A DNA stretch of 64,000 nucleotides from Silene latifolia (GCF_048544455.1 NC_133537.1:69907634-69971633); one strand, 5' to 3'. Shown: positions 1-12,650, numbered from the stretch's first letter. A program made the numbers and translations. The notes: generated by a model from the letters alone, not told the origin.

Positions 1-2060
1 ATGTGGAATCCTTTTCTATACGACCACATATGAAATGCAAAAACGAAAATGTGCATAATAGGAAACAAGGGTTGTAATGGGGCTAGGTAATGGGTCGAAA
101 CGGGATTGTTGCGAGCACCGTTATGGATAACGAGAGGTTACATATTCAAGAAATTGTCAATATTCCAATTCCCCCGACTTATTAAAAACAAGTGATCGAA
201 TAAAAAAAACATGATAGTAGTTGCCTAAAATCACACAAAAATTTGAAAATCCTACTCATTTGGAAAAACATCATTTCTCCTTTATTTTGCAACGCCTTTT
301 TCTACTTCTTTCATGATGAGTAAGGAGTGTTGCTCGACTTTTTCACATCAAACATAATGTAAATACATAACAAGTAAATTTTTGTTCTTTTCTATTTTTC
401 TTTTCTTATTTTTCAAGACTTTTTTATTCAAATTCATGGCAAGATATAAACCAATATTCCAACTCACATGAACTTAGCTAGAGTTCATCAATTAGGACAC
501 AAATACCCTTTTCATACAATCAAAAATGAAATGACAACTTTTTTTTTATCAAGGATGGTTGTTTATGGGATGTAGTTGATGTTGTGGTTATGCCAAATGA
601 AAGGCTAAGGCTAAAAAAGGGTTACAAAAATTCGGTCCTAACCTATAGGGTGGAAAGGCTTATTTGGCAAGGTGAGGCTCAAAAATAATATGCAACGAGT
701 TTGTTTCAAATAATGCACACAAAGTAAACGTCTCATGGTCAAAGAAGAGAACGCCATACTTATGCGTTTTGACGTGACATGCCACGCAATGAGGCCTACT
801 CTCAAGCTAAGGAGACCGGGTATGAATGCACCGGTCTATAGGAGGCTGTAATCCTCAGGTATAAGTAGCTATGTCGAAATCTAGGCCTAGCCTATAATCT
901 TCCTGGTCGCACAAGGCAGTCAACACTTTTTGGTCAAGCCACATTTCTTGGGTATTTGCGAGCAAATACCCTAACAAGGAGGTCACAAGGTGCAAGCCAA
1001 TGGGAGAGGGAAGACACGGCCAAGACAATATCATCATTAAGGGTATCACACTCCCTTCCTAGACCACATTTTGTTTTAAAAATATGTATAAACTTGATGC
1101 AAACGAAATTTAAAGCAACAAACACATATTCACAAGATACGTAATGCATTTCAAGTACTAGCAACATAAATAAACATGCAACAATTTTCTAGACCTGAGC
1201 ATGTAAGCAATACACACTAAGTTCCAAAATAGAACATCCTCATCAACATAAACCGTCCTCCTCCATAAATACAAAAATGTAAAAGAAAAGTAATGGAAAA
1301 GGAGAAAGAGATAGGAAAGATTATACTGAGCGGTCTTGTAGTTTCCTAATGTCTCAAATGTTCTAAATGTGTATGCGTTACTTGTTAGACAAACATATAT
1401 ACACAATGCAATATTTTTTGAAATTTTTGGAATTTTCAATTTTTAGGCATTTTCTCAAATTTACAAGTATATATAAATATTTACAATTATTTACAAATAT
1501 TATTTATAAATATTCACAAGGTAGATATTTCCCTCCCCACACTTAAGATTGACATCGTCCTCGATGGGAAAGATGTAGGGAGAGATTTTGAAAAATAAAG
1601 AACGTATTTTTATGTTTTTCAAATTTTTCTAAATTTAATACAGTTTTTTGTATTTTTGATATTTTTGAAAATTAAATGCGTATTTTCGGATTTTAAATTT
1701 CTTGAAAAAGAAATACATATTTTTGGTATTTTAAATAAGAGAATTTCCTCCCCACACTTATTTATTTACATAATTTCCAATAGAAATAAATGTGTGGAGG
1801 AAATTCGAAAATGAAAGACATATTTTTGGAATTTTTTTTGTTTTTCAATTTTTTTTGGTTTTTAAATAAGATGCAATTCATGTTCTATCCTAAATGCGAA
1901 ATTGAAGTACGATACAAATCACACTATATAATGCAATTAATAAATTTGACAATATATTACATGAAATTAAATTCTAATGCAATACTATATGAATGCAACT
2001 ATATGACACCGTAAACTAAATATTATACAAGTAAACTAAATGCATACGGAAATTAAACAT
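1..2060 (-). other. 3' noncoding tract of element A
   Basis: No gene is visible. The stretch is AT-rich and resembles the 3' noncoding tract of element B: about 1-830 here corresponds to about 13950-14841 there, with shared landmarks such as GGGGCTAGG followed by GGGATTGTTGC (near 80 and 13970) and CACTTATGCGT-like sequence (near 760 and 14800). Two polypyrimidine runs, CCTCCCCACACTT near 1531 and again near 1748, read as polypurine on the element's own strand and resemble the run next to the 3' LTR of B. They could be extra polypurine tracts. Confidence 0.5.
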
Positions 2061-3363
2061 TGTGAGATCCCTGAAAAAATCTCCTTTTTGAAAATAAATA
2101 AATAATATGGAGGAGTCGCCAGTAGGTTTTATAAAAAAACATACAAAAACAAGTTTAACGGAAAAGACCCCTTTTGATCCCTGATATGGGGACTGATCCG
2201 TCACTCAGGTCTGAACCAAAGATTGCGGATTCGGGGGTAAAGATACGGTCAGGGAAGGTGTTAGGCACCCAGATCGCCCATCAAACTGACGGCCTCTCCT
2301 ATTTATCTGTAGTATTATATATTTGACGAAAATTGACGATAAAAAAGGTTAATTATACAATTTTATACAAGACGATATAAATTATTCACAAGGACAAATT
2401 AATAGGTTAGTTTATATACAAATATACAAATAATACGAGAAAATACGAGAAATAAATAAAAGAGCAAAATAAAGAGTAAAGAAAACTTATTTGATCTGGT
2501 ACCCTCAGGCCTATCTGGATGTTGACTATTAATGAATTTCGACTTTGTCGTAAATTAACGGCTCTTATGCGCTCGTATGGAAACTGGGACGATTTATTTG
2601 TATGGTTTGATTTGAAACTGGGGTAGAATATTAGAGATGGTGTATGGAATTATGGAATTTCTGGTCTTATGTGAAAATTAATTGTGCTTCGTGTTATATC
2701 ATTTCTCATGTGTATTGCGGGAGTATTTATAGTGTTTAAAGTTAACAGTTGGAAGAGGTTTGGAATTAGAGATGATAAAATTGCCTTCATGAACTTCTAT
2801 CTTATTGATCACGTACGACACAAATTCATTGACAACACAAAGTCTACACATGGTAGACATCTTGCATTAAAAATCTCACGTGACCTAGTATGCTAAGAAA
2901 TATCATCTTCTTTGATATTACGGAGTACTTGGCAATCAAGCTTTATCTTTCGTAGTCCCTCTGCTGATTGTTTGGCAATTTGGTTACTAGTCAAACCCGT
3001 TTCTATTTTGGATATTAATAATAAGGTGGATTAACTTGTTAATTAATTAGGTCCGACTAAATATCCGTTTAAGCGCGATTTATAAAAATGTATCATTCCC
3101 CCATCAATATTTACGGTTTTGTGTCGTTAATACGTCAACTGACAAGTTATTCTAATTTCTAAAGGTATAATTATTAGAATTAACTAAATTGGCTATAAGT
3201 TGTCGAAGTGGACCGGGTGATAAAAAGGTTGTTTTGTGTCATTTTCGGGTAATAAGCGTAAAAAGCCGTTAATTATTACATTGTCAATTTTCATTTAGTC
3301 ATTAAATTTTAGCCTCATCATCGGGTACCCGTAAGGCTAGTAGACAACTTTGAGGTGTCTACA
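2061..3363 (-). repeat. Solo LTR of a Ty3/gypsy (Tat-like) element inserted in A
   Basis: The ends are TGTGAG and GTCTACA, so the unit has TG...CA termini, and it is flanked on both sides by the exact 5-bp duplication AACAT (2056-2060 and 3364-3368). Read on the minus strand it begins TGTAGACACC, like the LTR of element C, has a TATAAATA box, and carries a GGCGACTCC block near its 3' end as the Tat-type LTRs here do. No internal sequence or second LTR is present, so it is most likely a solo LTR left by unequal recombination between the two LTRs of one element. Confidence 0.9.
2724..2731 (-). promoter_or_regulatory. TATA box of the solo LTR
   Basis: TATAAATA on the minus strand, in the middle of the LTR, followed by CTCCCGC. 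It supports the minus orientation of the unit. Confidence 0.55.
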
Positions 3364-3442
3364 AACATGAATGAGAGATTTGGATTTAAGGGGTCATACT
3401 TGTGTTTTGGATTGACTCGGGAGGCTAGGCAAGCCATCATTA

Positions 3443-5109
3443 CTAGGACGCCTTGAAATCGGCTTCAAAAACCGAGTCATCATCATCACCGAACTCGGGC
3501 TCTCGGATGAGATCGTCCGTGTTCATCGCCATTTCACCGCCGCCTCCCATTATCACGTCACCTCCCTTCCCGAAAGTGCCAACATCGCTCCCAAAGTAAG
3601 GGCGGACACCTCCAAACCATTGGGCATTGTGGCCCTCTTCTTGCTCGGCGCTTGGAGTAGGGAAGATGGGGGCCGAGAAGTAGTCTTCTTGGAGATTGAG
3701 GTCTCCATTGACAATGCCTCCTTCTTGTGTGTATCCAACATCCGGTCATAGGTGATAAGAAGGATGGTTGCTATCCTAAGGCACGTATCCCCGTCTATAA
3801 AAATAATCGTAGATGGGAAATTGACATGTGGCTTGGTCGTAGTAGAGCCGGTCAAGTTTCCTTTCTAACACTTGGCGCTCACTCACCGCCGTTTGCATCC
3901 CAAGGTTCATGTTCTCCATCCATTCAACAAAGTTAGAATGGAGATGAAGGTGAGAAGGTTGGTGTTGGCTCAAGGATCCCTCGCCTTGTTGAAATGTCCA
4001 AGGCGGAGGTGGAGGGAAGGACGGTTGAGAAGTCGGCATCGTGAAGTGCAAGGTGGATGCAGTTTCGCCTTGACGGTCCCTCCCATAAACTATCGGTGGG
4101 TCTTATAGAGGGGCGGCCAGGTCTTCCTCCGCTTCAATTTCAAGGAGGTAATTGTCTTGGTCGGGTTTTATTTTCATCTTTTTGGCGTTTGAAAGCGGGA
4201 TTGAGTTACGCTTTTGTATTTGTCAATATTCAAGTCCGTCAAGTGGGTGCAATTTTATCCACTAGAGGGATTTGATGATATAGTCCTTGGTGAGGAATCC
4301 CCGGTTACAAAATTCAAACCCGATAGATCCACGGGCACATCAAGATTTTTGGCGATATGGGTGATGATGCCACCCACATTGAGGGGAACGTTTTGCCCCG
4401 GAGTATTTGATAACTTGGCTAGGTAGAGGGCCATGTGATGAGCCACATTTATCCGTAAAGGCGCGGGATTAGTGACTAGGTATGAGCCTAATATTTCTAG
4501 CTCATCCGTCTTAAAGTACCCAGGCTCGCCCCTTTCAAAAACCGTACACCCCATAAACCGTTGCTAAATTCTCATTGGGGAGTTGTGACATGAAGTTGCC
4601 GCCCTTTTGACCCCGACTTGGTCATCTAGTCCCGAAATGGCCTTCCATACTCGGGAAAAGTGGAAGCCGACGGGCACCATATGTGAAGGCGCATCCTCCA
4701 ACCCAAAACCTTTAGCGAGTCGGGATAGGGAATGAGTAGTTTTTGTTCATAAGACGGAAATGGAGGACCACCACCATTCCCAATTGTCGGTGCTTGTCGA
4801 TACGTAAACTACTCAAAAATTCCCAAGTAATAACGGGATAGGTACTAGCTTGCATATTATACATCCACTTCATACCCACTCCCCTTAAATAAGGCTTTTA
4901 TCTCCTTATCTAAACCAAGGTTTCCCATTGAAGGGCGAGAAATAAATCGAGTCGGGTAGAGGGGATGATTTTTAAAAAGTACGAATTTACCTTTTGGACC
5001 GCGATGACGAACTCGAGACCAGGAAAATCGGGATCCGACATGGTGTCGGAAGCCTCCGCCACCATAAGCTCAGCTTGTCCAAATCCCCTCTTATCCTCTT
5101 TGAAGCCAT
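3443..5109 (-). pseudogene. Env-like / Athila-ORF relic downstream of pol in element A
   Basis: A degraded reading frame starts at an ATG at 5107-5109 (MASKR...) and can be followed through several frameshifts and stops to a TAG at 3443-3445. Recognisable pieces include ITWEFLSSLRIDKHR, then HFRLMNKNYSFPIP, then a 99-residue open stretch (4255-4554), a proline-rich stretch with SFPPPPPWTF (3776-4051), and an acidic tail EFGDDDDSVFEADF. The composition and the position between integrase and 3' LTR match the extra ORF of Athila elements, sometimes called env-like. Its biochemical function is not established. It is clearly non-functional here. No corresponding ORF is found in element B, where later insertions and a deletion occupy the place. 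Confidence 0.6.
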
Positions 5110-5287
5110 TGGTTAGTTGTGAGAGAAAGGAAGGAAGGTAGGTGGTGTGGGTGAGTGAAAGAGTGAAGGTTTGAGGAGTTTTAATGGAGTATATGAGAGT
5201 GATTTGTGTTTTAGAGTGAAGAAAAAGGAAGGAATTATGAAGAAAGTGTTGGTGTTGTCGTGCGTTTTGAGTAGTTTAATGGGGCTC

Positions 5288-5875
5288 CCATCCGGTTAGG
5301 CAAGGGCAGCCGGTCTACCGGCAGGGACTCCTTCACCTTTTCTTCAAAATTTCGAAATTTTCTTCTGAATAAAAAGGTCTCAGTGTCGGTGGGGGCACCG
5401 GCTGCCGGTCAACCGACAGAGAGTCCCTTCTTTTCTCCCTTCCATTTGTTTGTTCATCAGGAATGTGTTCCCTGCCGGTGATCCGGCAGCAGGCTTACGG
5501 AAAGAGAACACTCTTCTCTCTCAATGCTTCGTGTTTTCAACATAATGGTGTGTCCCTGTCGGTGAGCCGGTTGTCGGCCTACTGGCAGAGGACACTCTCT
5601 CCTCAACATATGGCTTGTTTTCAATATGATGGTGCTCCCTGCCAGTGAGCCGTCTACCGACCTAGGGACACAGACCCGCCCTTCACTTCACTTGACATTT
5701 TTTCTTCAAAAATTAAAATTGCTCGGCGCCGGTGGGGTCACTGGCTACCGGTCTGCCGAGAGAGAGCACGTTTCTCTTGAAATCCAATATTTTCTAAGTA
5801 TCAATTTCTTCCAAATATAAAAAGAGCTCGGTACTTGTGGGGTCACCGGCTGCTGGTCCGCCGACGGGTAGCTCA
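5288..5875. repeat. Array of GC-rich palindromic modules in the spacer of element A
   Basis: About seven copies of a 40-50-bp module, spaced roughly 70-100 bp apart in AT-rich DNA. Each is built from CTGCCGGT, a short loop, CCGGCTGCCGG and ACCGGCAG, usually ending in GAACAC or GAGTCCC, and each could fold into a hairpin. Copies lie near 5288, 5390, 5470, 5555, 5635, 5735 and 5835. The surrounding spacer (5110-6185) has no gene. The same module is found in the matching spacer of element B (42466-42942) and inside both LTRs of B. Confidence 0.75.
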
Positions 5876-6185
5876 ATTCCCTTGGTTTTCCCTTGTTTTC
5901 CTTGACAATTTCAAATAATTAAAACTCGACTTCTTCACTTACCCCGTCTTCGCGAGTTTTCCACTATCAAATCGACGCATCATGTCGGGAAATAGGCTAA
6001 GTGAAGGTATTGCTTGTATTCCTCATTTTTCCACCGAGTAACCTTTATGTGACATTCCGTCACCAAATCCAATTTACACACAAGTACATGGGTCCAAATC
6101 TACTCATGAAGTAACTAAATGCATGCACTATTTACAAATTGGTAGTTCTTGAGGAACTCCACAAAACCTAGGCTTTGAAGTATCT

Positions 6186-7600
6186 TCAAACGGTTTCCTC
6201 CTCAGAGAGCTGATCCCCAAGGTATAGGACTTCAATTGTACCTCTTTCATCACCTTGATAATATCGCTTCACCCTTTGTCCGTTTACCTTGAAGCTTCCA
6301 CCCTCTTCGCTCCATAGTTCAAACACGTCATAAGGGGAGATGTCCATCACCTTGAAAGGTCTTGACTGCCTAGAACTTAGCTTGCCCGAGAACACTTTCA
6401 CCTTTGAATTTAAAAGGAGAACTAGGTCTCCCAAACTTATCTTCTTGTCAACAATATTGGCATCATGGCACTTCTTTGTTTGATCTTTATAGATCCTTGA
6501 ACTCTCATATGCTTCCTATCTCAATTCTTCGAGTTCACTCATTTAATTTAGAGGAATCTCTTCTCACCGGCTACAACAATATCGAAAATCATCTCCTTCA
6601 AAGCCAATCATGCTTTTTGCTCTAGCTTAATAGGTAAGTGACAAGCCTTGCCATAAACAATCTTGTATGAAGTTGTCCCAATTGGCACTTTATACGCCGT
6701 TCTTAGAGCCCACAAGACATCGGGGAGCTTTTGAGACCAATATTTCTGGCTCTTGTTTGCCACCTTTTACAATATTGCTTTGATTTAATGATTAGAGACC
6801 TCCACTTGCCCACTAGTTTGAGGGTGGTAGGCAAGGGCAGTCTTATGTGTCACTCCATATAAGGCCAACAAGGCTTTAAAAGTGCTCTTTCGAAAGTGAG
6901 ATCCTCCATCGCTTATGACTACTCTTGGGGTCCTGAACCGTGGGAAGATCGTACTTGAAAAGCTTCATCACTACCTTGGAATCATTGGTTGGTGATACCA
7001 CAGCCTCTATCCATTTGGAAACATAATCAACGGCCACTAAGATGTATTCATTCCCACATGAGTTTGGAAAGGGCCCCATGAAGTCAATTCTCCAACAATC
7101 GAACAATTCAATTTCAAGGATATTGTTGAGTGGTATCTCTTTTTTTTTTTTGCCAATGTTTCTAGTTCGTTGGCAAGCATCACAAGACTTCACCAAATAA
7201 TGGATGTCTTTGAACATGGAGGGCCAAAAGAACCCGCCATGTAGCACCTTAGCAATAGTTCTTGAAGTAGCTAAGTGGCCACCATAGGCCGAGTTATGAA
7301 GCCAATCCACAATTTCCATGCCCTCTTATCTTGAAACGCACCTTCTAAACATACCATCACCACATTTTCGGAACAAGTAAGGGTTATCCCAAAATATCTC
7401 CTAGCATCATGTTTCAATTTCCTTCTTTCTCTAGCATCAAGCTCATCCGAAATGAATCCACTCACCAAATAGTTTGCCAAGTCTGCAAACCATGGAACTC
7501 TTTCACTTATCTCCATTAGGCTATCCTCCCTCAACCATTCATTGATGGGCCCTCTCTCATCTTTCACACCATTATCTTCAACCGTTAGTCGAGACAAATG
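6186..7600 (-). pseudogene. Integrase region of element A pol (broken)
   Basis: The N-terminal zinc-binding part is seen at about 7150-7320 (HNSAYGGH, then KSCDACQR, an HHCC pattern). The catalytic core has the first aspartate in RIDFMGPF. The second aspartate, in VISDGGSHF, is reached only after a frame change. Glutamate in GQVEVSNH appears in a further frame next to a stop. The C-terminal part (6186-6434, GDLVLLLNSKVK...) is open to its stop. A 12-base T run near 7141-7152 is a likely indel site. The enzyme family inserts element cDNA into host DNA; this copy cannot make a complete protein. Confidence 0.8.
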
Positions 7601-9160
7601 ATTGGCTACCACGTTCTCGGTCCCCTTTTTATCCTTGATCTCAATATAAAATTCTTAGAGTAGCAAATCCCATCTCAAGAGTCTTGGTTTGGCAACTTTC
7701 TTGATCATTAATTGGCGAAGTGCGGTGTGATCGGTGTAGACAACCACTTTGAAACCAACAAGATAAGGTCGTAATTTTTCAATGGCATGGACAATAGCCA
7801 ACATTTCTTTTTCGGTTGTGGATTAATTGCACTGTGCTTGATCAAAGGTCTTGCTTGAGTATTAAATGACATGATGTCTCTTATCTGGCACTTGCCCTAA
7901 AACTGATCCTACGGCATAGTCGAAAGCATCACACATGATCTCGAAAGGGAGACTCCAATCCGGTGCTCGGATGATGGGAGTCGTCACTAAAGCAATCTTC
8001 AACCTATTGAAAGACTCAAGGAAAAGTTGATCAAATACAAATGGGGCATCCTTGAGGAGAAGTGAAGTTAATGGTTTTGCAATCTTTGAAAAATCCTTGA
8101 TAAACCGTCTATAAAAGTCGGTGTGACCAAGAAAGATTCTCACCCCTTTCACATTTGTAGGGGGTGACACGTTTTCTATTACCGCTACCTTGGCTCCGTC
8201 AACTTCTATTCCCCTCTTGGATATGATGTGACCAAGCACAATTCTCTCCTTCACCATAAAATGGCACTTTTCGCAATTGAGGACTAAGTTGTGCACCTCA
8301 TATCGACTCAAGACATTAGACAAATTTACTAGACCATGATCAAATGAATCTCCATGGACAGTAAAGTCGTCCATGAAGACCTTCATACTCTTCTCCACGA
8401 AATCGGCAAAAATGGCCATCATACACCTTTGAAAGTTGTCGGGTGTATTACACAACCTGAATGGCATTCTACGATAAACATAGACTCTTATGGGGCATGT
8501 GAATGTCATTTTCTCTTAGTCTTCCTGGTGAATGGGGATTTAGAAAAACCCGGAATAACCATCAAAGAATCAATAATAGGCATGCCCCGCCAATATCTCT
8601 AGCATTTGGTCTATGAAGGGGATCGGAAAGTGGTCTTTGAGGGTGACGGCATTTAGTTTCCGGTCATCAATGCACATGCGCCACCCGATCACCAAACCGG
8701 TAGTTAGGTAAGTTCCATCCTCTTGCTCAACCATGGTCACCCCTCCTTTCTTGGGGACCACGTGGACGGGACTTACCCACTTATCTCCGTAATTTGGTAA
8801 ATAATCCCCGCCTCTAACAATTTTAAGACCTCATTTTTGACAACTTCCGGCATTTTCGGGTCTAATCTTCTTAGACCTTCGACACTAGGTCGACTTCCCT
8901 CCTTTAAGGTAATCCTATGCATGCATAAACTAGGACTAAAACCTTTTATGTCCTCAATGCTATAACTCAATGCTTTTTTATGAACTTTGAGAACTTTCAA
9001 AAGTTTTTTCTTCTTGAGTTGCATCTAGGTTAGCATTGATGATAACCGGGTAAGTCTCTCCCTCACCAAGAAAAACATACTTAAGTGAGGGAGGCAAAGT
9101 TTTGAGGTGTACCTTAGGATGGACCAATCCCTCAACTTTCTTGAGCACTTCATCATCAAC
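7601..9160 (-). pseudogene. Reverse transcriptase and RNase H region of element A pol (broken)
   Basis: Read on the minus strand from 9160: a protease-RT linker with SLCMHRITLKEGSRP (about 8773-9024), then RT fingers with VVPKKGG and [11 protein letters not shown] (8570-8761), the RT catalytic box VFMDDF (about 8350), then [15 protein letters not shown] and [19 protein letters not shown], where the RNase H domain starts. RNase H continues in broken frames to about 7610. The reading frame changes at least four times. The upstream protease lies across the inserted element E at 61911-62337. Confidence 0.8.
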
Positions 9161-9165
9161 TTCAT
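9161..9165. repeat. Target-site duplication TTCAT, left copy (element E)
   Basis: TTCAT sits directly left of the 3' LTR of E and is repeated exactly at 61906-61910, directly right of the 5' LTR of E. Confidence 0.9.
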
Positions 9166-10793
9166 CGAAGAGTATCGATCCGAAATACTCAATGGGGGGG
9201 GGGGGGGGGGTGAATTGAGTTTTAAAAACTTAGCCCACTTTTTCGATTGTCCGTATAAACGTGACTTAAAAATTAATTATTTAAAGTTTATCGATTAAAC
9301 TTTAACTAATTAATTAAGCAGTGTAAAATGTAAAGAAATGAACGAAAAGATGCGAGTGACACACTTGGTTTTGTAATGGTCCAGTTTCACAAGTCGAAAC
9401 CTACGTCCACTATTCTCGATTAATAATTTTAGTACCTTTCTACGGATTACAAAATTACCAATCCACTCGTACAACTAACTCTAGATGTAACTTAATTGAG
9501 TACCGTTAAATACTTGGTTTTGTCTATCTTACGTTAATAAGAAATTACTTGATTGTTCTTCTTGCTTTCACACAATTGAACGAGTAAGAAACAATAAGAA
9601 GCACTATTATCCAATAACATAAGCTTTAGAAATAAGGAGCAATATGAAGCACAACTTTTCTAAAAAATAGAATTTCGAATGCAAATAAAAAATCTTTTAC
9701 TCGATTGAAAATGAAAGCTTAATTGATTGTTCGCAAAGGAATTTTATATCATGAAAAGTTAGTTTGCAAAGAGTGAAGTACTCATGTATATATAGTAGAG
9801 AGGAGACTTAGGTTTTCAATTGAGAAAACCCTAATGAGCCGTGGAACTTTTGTGGAATGTTTCACAAAAAAACAAATCCTATCCTCTTATATTTTAATTC
9901 ATTAATATCTCATTAAGTAAAGAAGATAAATCCAAACAATTGTAAAGATATAATAATATCTCTTAACAACTCAATCTAGATTTAACTTAATCATTTACTT
10001 GTGCAAGGACTCACGAGAAGATGGACGACGGCTCATAAGCCCACCATCCTCAATTTGAAACCCTAGTTGAAATATTGATGCACGAATTAGGGTTTAGGTT
10101 GAACAAGAGAAAACCCTAGATAGCATGACAATTCATAAGTTGTTTTTCTAATCAATAGAATAATCACAAATTCATTCAATCTAAATAAACCCGAATCTCA
10201 TTCTACTATACATTCATCATACTTGCTTTCAAGAAAAAGATATCAAAGTTTTATACTTTGAAATCTTATTTTAGCCTTTAAATCGTGCTCATCATATAAC
10301 AGCTCAAAGTTATAGGTCAAGTGACTATAACATTAAGCTCGGTAAGTAGAGTTAGAGGTGAAATAGCTATAACTTTATCTTCCCAACAGTACTTCTAAAA
10401 ATACCGTTATTAGACGATGTCCTATACTAGCTAATAGTCCTGGAGATCTTCAGTATATGGATCATATTTTCATCTTGATCATAAGATTTTCATATTGAGC
10501 TTTTTAAAGACTTGATCTTGTCTTTGCTTGAGGAATCATCGGGGTTGTAGTAGAAACGGCCACAACGATGCTTTAGGGTTCTTCAATGTTATAGCTCAAG
10601 CAACTATAACATTACTTCAATAGTGCTTCACAAATCTTCAATGTTATAGTTAAAACTACTATAAAATTGCTTGCTTATATTGTAATTATTCCATCTAACC
10701 AAGACTAAACAAACAATTACGAGCAACAAAAATACATATTATAAAGCATACTTGTCATTATAAAAACATAACATCTAACTATATAGTCCAACA
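9166..10793 (-). repeat. 3' LTR of element E
   Basis: Read on the minus strand it starts TGTTGGACTATATAG and matches 60324-61905 nearly throughout. It differs by a run of 17 G at 9194-9210 where the partner has 6, by a small extra segment near 9740, and by scattered substitutions. It carries repeated GTTATAG...CTATAAC inverted motifs (near 10307, 10587 and 10640). Confidence 0.9.
9787..9794 (-). promoter_or_regulatory. TATA box in 3' LTR of E
   Basis: TATATATA on the minus strand, conserved in the partner LTR at 60909-60916. Confidence 0.5.
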
Positions 10794-11270
10794 AATTCTC
10801 CTTTTTTGATGATGCCAAGTCTCTATGATTTGTGAGTAAGCTCAAGTTCCCCCTCAACATAATACTACAAAAGTCATGGTCAGTTGAACGCAAGAACAAG
10901 CCACTTATGTTCAAAGTTATAGCACCTAAGGACCTTAAGAAATTAAAGGTCTTGACAAGGAGCAAGCTTAGGCAAATACTTAAATCACGGTCATTTCTTC
11001 CCCCTCTTGACATCATCGAAAAGACGAGAACAAGACATAAAACAACTAGAGTAATATAGACCGAGGAAAGACATAACATGCAAATACATATTATAGCACA
11101 AGAATGATTTCTACGATAAGCATCCATAACATAATATGTTTAATACAAACCAAAAGTATTAAAGCATATGGGCCGAATATAGAACAAACACAAAATGGGC
11201 CGAATGGATAAATAACACAAATAAAAGTTTAAGTGGATCAAAATTCAATAGGGGTAGGCCAAGGATGGTC
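10794..11270 (-). other. 3' noncoding region of element E with polypurine tracts
   Basis: Directly upstream of the 3' LTR on the minus strand is CAAAAAAGGAGAATT (10794-10808), the polypurine tract that primes plus-strand DNA. Two more purine runs, GAGGGGGAA, lie at 10847-10855 and 10998-11006. Several polypurine motifs before the 3' LTR are described for Sireviruses. The rest is AT-rich, holds single GTTATAGC half-motifs near 10914 and 11090, and shows no gene. Confidence 0.7.
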
Positions 11271-11621
11271 TTAGGGAATATCGTGGTTCACCATATTTGG
11301 ATTGACATAACCGGGACTAGTGCGAAACTCAAGAGATTCAAGACGATCAAGGCAAGACCATACATGAGTTGCCTGAGTTGTGAGGCATGTATCAAAGTTG
11401 AGCACTTTCAGCAACAATGCTTTCGTTGCCTCGAAGATGAGACTCATCTCCTCACGCATTGATTTCCCTTCCCTTAACAACGCGCCACCTTAACTAACCA
11501 GATTCGCCACAGAAAGAGATTGGCGAATTGCCTCATGCATCGTCCTATCCGCATCCATATCAACCATCTTAAGACACGCTTCGACGCCTCGCATGTAAGC
11601 CAACACATCCTCATTACTTAA
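11271..11621 (-). pseudogene. C-terminal part of the env-like frame of element E
   Basis: The minus-strand frame continues from 52717 across the insertion of element B: CTTAA is duplicated and the same frame runs through the junction, reading into DVLAYMRGVEACLKMVDMDA. A stop follows SVANLVS near 11490, and the frame reopens as LREGKSMREEMSLIFEATKA to a stop at 11271. It has the leucine-rich, helical look of the first part. I do not recognise a domain. Its place between RNase H and the polypurine tract is that of the Sirevirus env-like ORF. Confidence 0.5.
11617..11621. repeat. Target-site duplication CTTAA, left copy (element B)
   Basis: Exact match to 52712-52716 on the far side of element B. 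Confidence 0.9.
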
Positions 11622-12585
11622 TGATGATTAAGATGGTTGTAGAGTCGAGTTTCTTATCACCAACAATATTTATAACCCAATTTAGTAGTATAAATCGGGG
11701 TCGAACCACAAGGATGGAGGGGTTTCTACTTAGTTTAATTGGGAGTCTAGTTTAGTCGAAAGATGAAAGGAGTTGATTTAAACTACTAGATTTAACTAAA
11801 GCAAACGATTGAGATGAAATGTATACGATTGATTAAAATACTAGGGCTTTCGGGTTCATCTAAATGGTTTAAGGGAAAACATGATAATTTAAGGGGTCAA
11901 TGGCAAGGGTTTATCCTAGGTAGAACAATCAATGTCTTGACTTACCTAAAGGTGACCCCTAACTTTCTTTAAGCATCATACTTCTCTTAAACATACAACA
12001 AGACCACCACAAACTTTCATTCAATGGAGGAATTAAGCAATAATAATGAAGAAAGGCATGAGCTTTCACTCACACAATTCATCAAACACCTTGTGTGCAA
12101 GGATAAGAAATATAAACAATTCACCAAAGACCCAAATAATAATCATACAATCATGCCCATTAATTCCATTTAGACTCCCCCTAAACCCTAGAAGGATTTC
12201 TACTCACACATATTCAAATTGTTCATGGAAACAAAAGGGTAAAAACAAGTAATCAAAAGAGATGACATGGTATGAATTCAAACAATTATAAAAGGCAACT
12301 TGAAATGTAAACAATTGATTAACAAAGTAATTAAGAAGAGAAATGTACCAACAATGAGTAAAGATGGTTGCTTTGATTGAATTAATGAAGAAAATCCTTC
12401 AATATCTCCCAAATACAACCCAATAACCAAATGTAAACAACTGATAACAACTACTACTAAGCTAATTTTACTAAATAATTAATGTTGATTAAGGAAAGAT
12501 TAGTGCTTTGATTAAGGAAAGATTGCATAAATTAAGGAAAGTTTTCAGATCTAGGGTTGTGTGTACAATTGATTTTGGGAGGGGG

Positions 12586-12593
12586 TATTTATA
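12586..12593 (-). promoter_or_regulatory. TATA box in 3' LTR of B
   Basis: TATAAATA followed by CCCCCTCCC on the minus strand. The same box is at 52011-52018 in the 5' LTR, where it would drive the element. Confidence 0.6.
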
Positions 12594-12650
12594 GTCTTTC
12601 ATTGGATTAGAGGAAATGAGGAAGGAAAGCCCATATTCGCAGTTTGTCGT

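Noticed and set aside
1531..1545. Polypurine tract marking a 3' LTR of A to the left of 1531
   Set aside because: Sequence at 1-830 matches the internal 3' tract of B, not an LTR, so the 3' LTR of A should lie outside the window. The run remains a possible extra polypurine tract.
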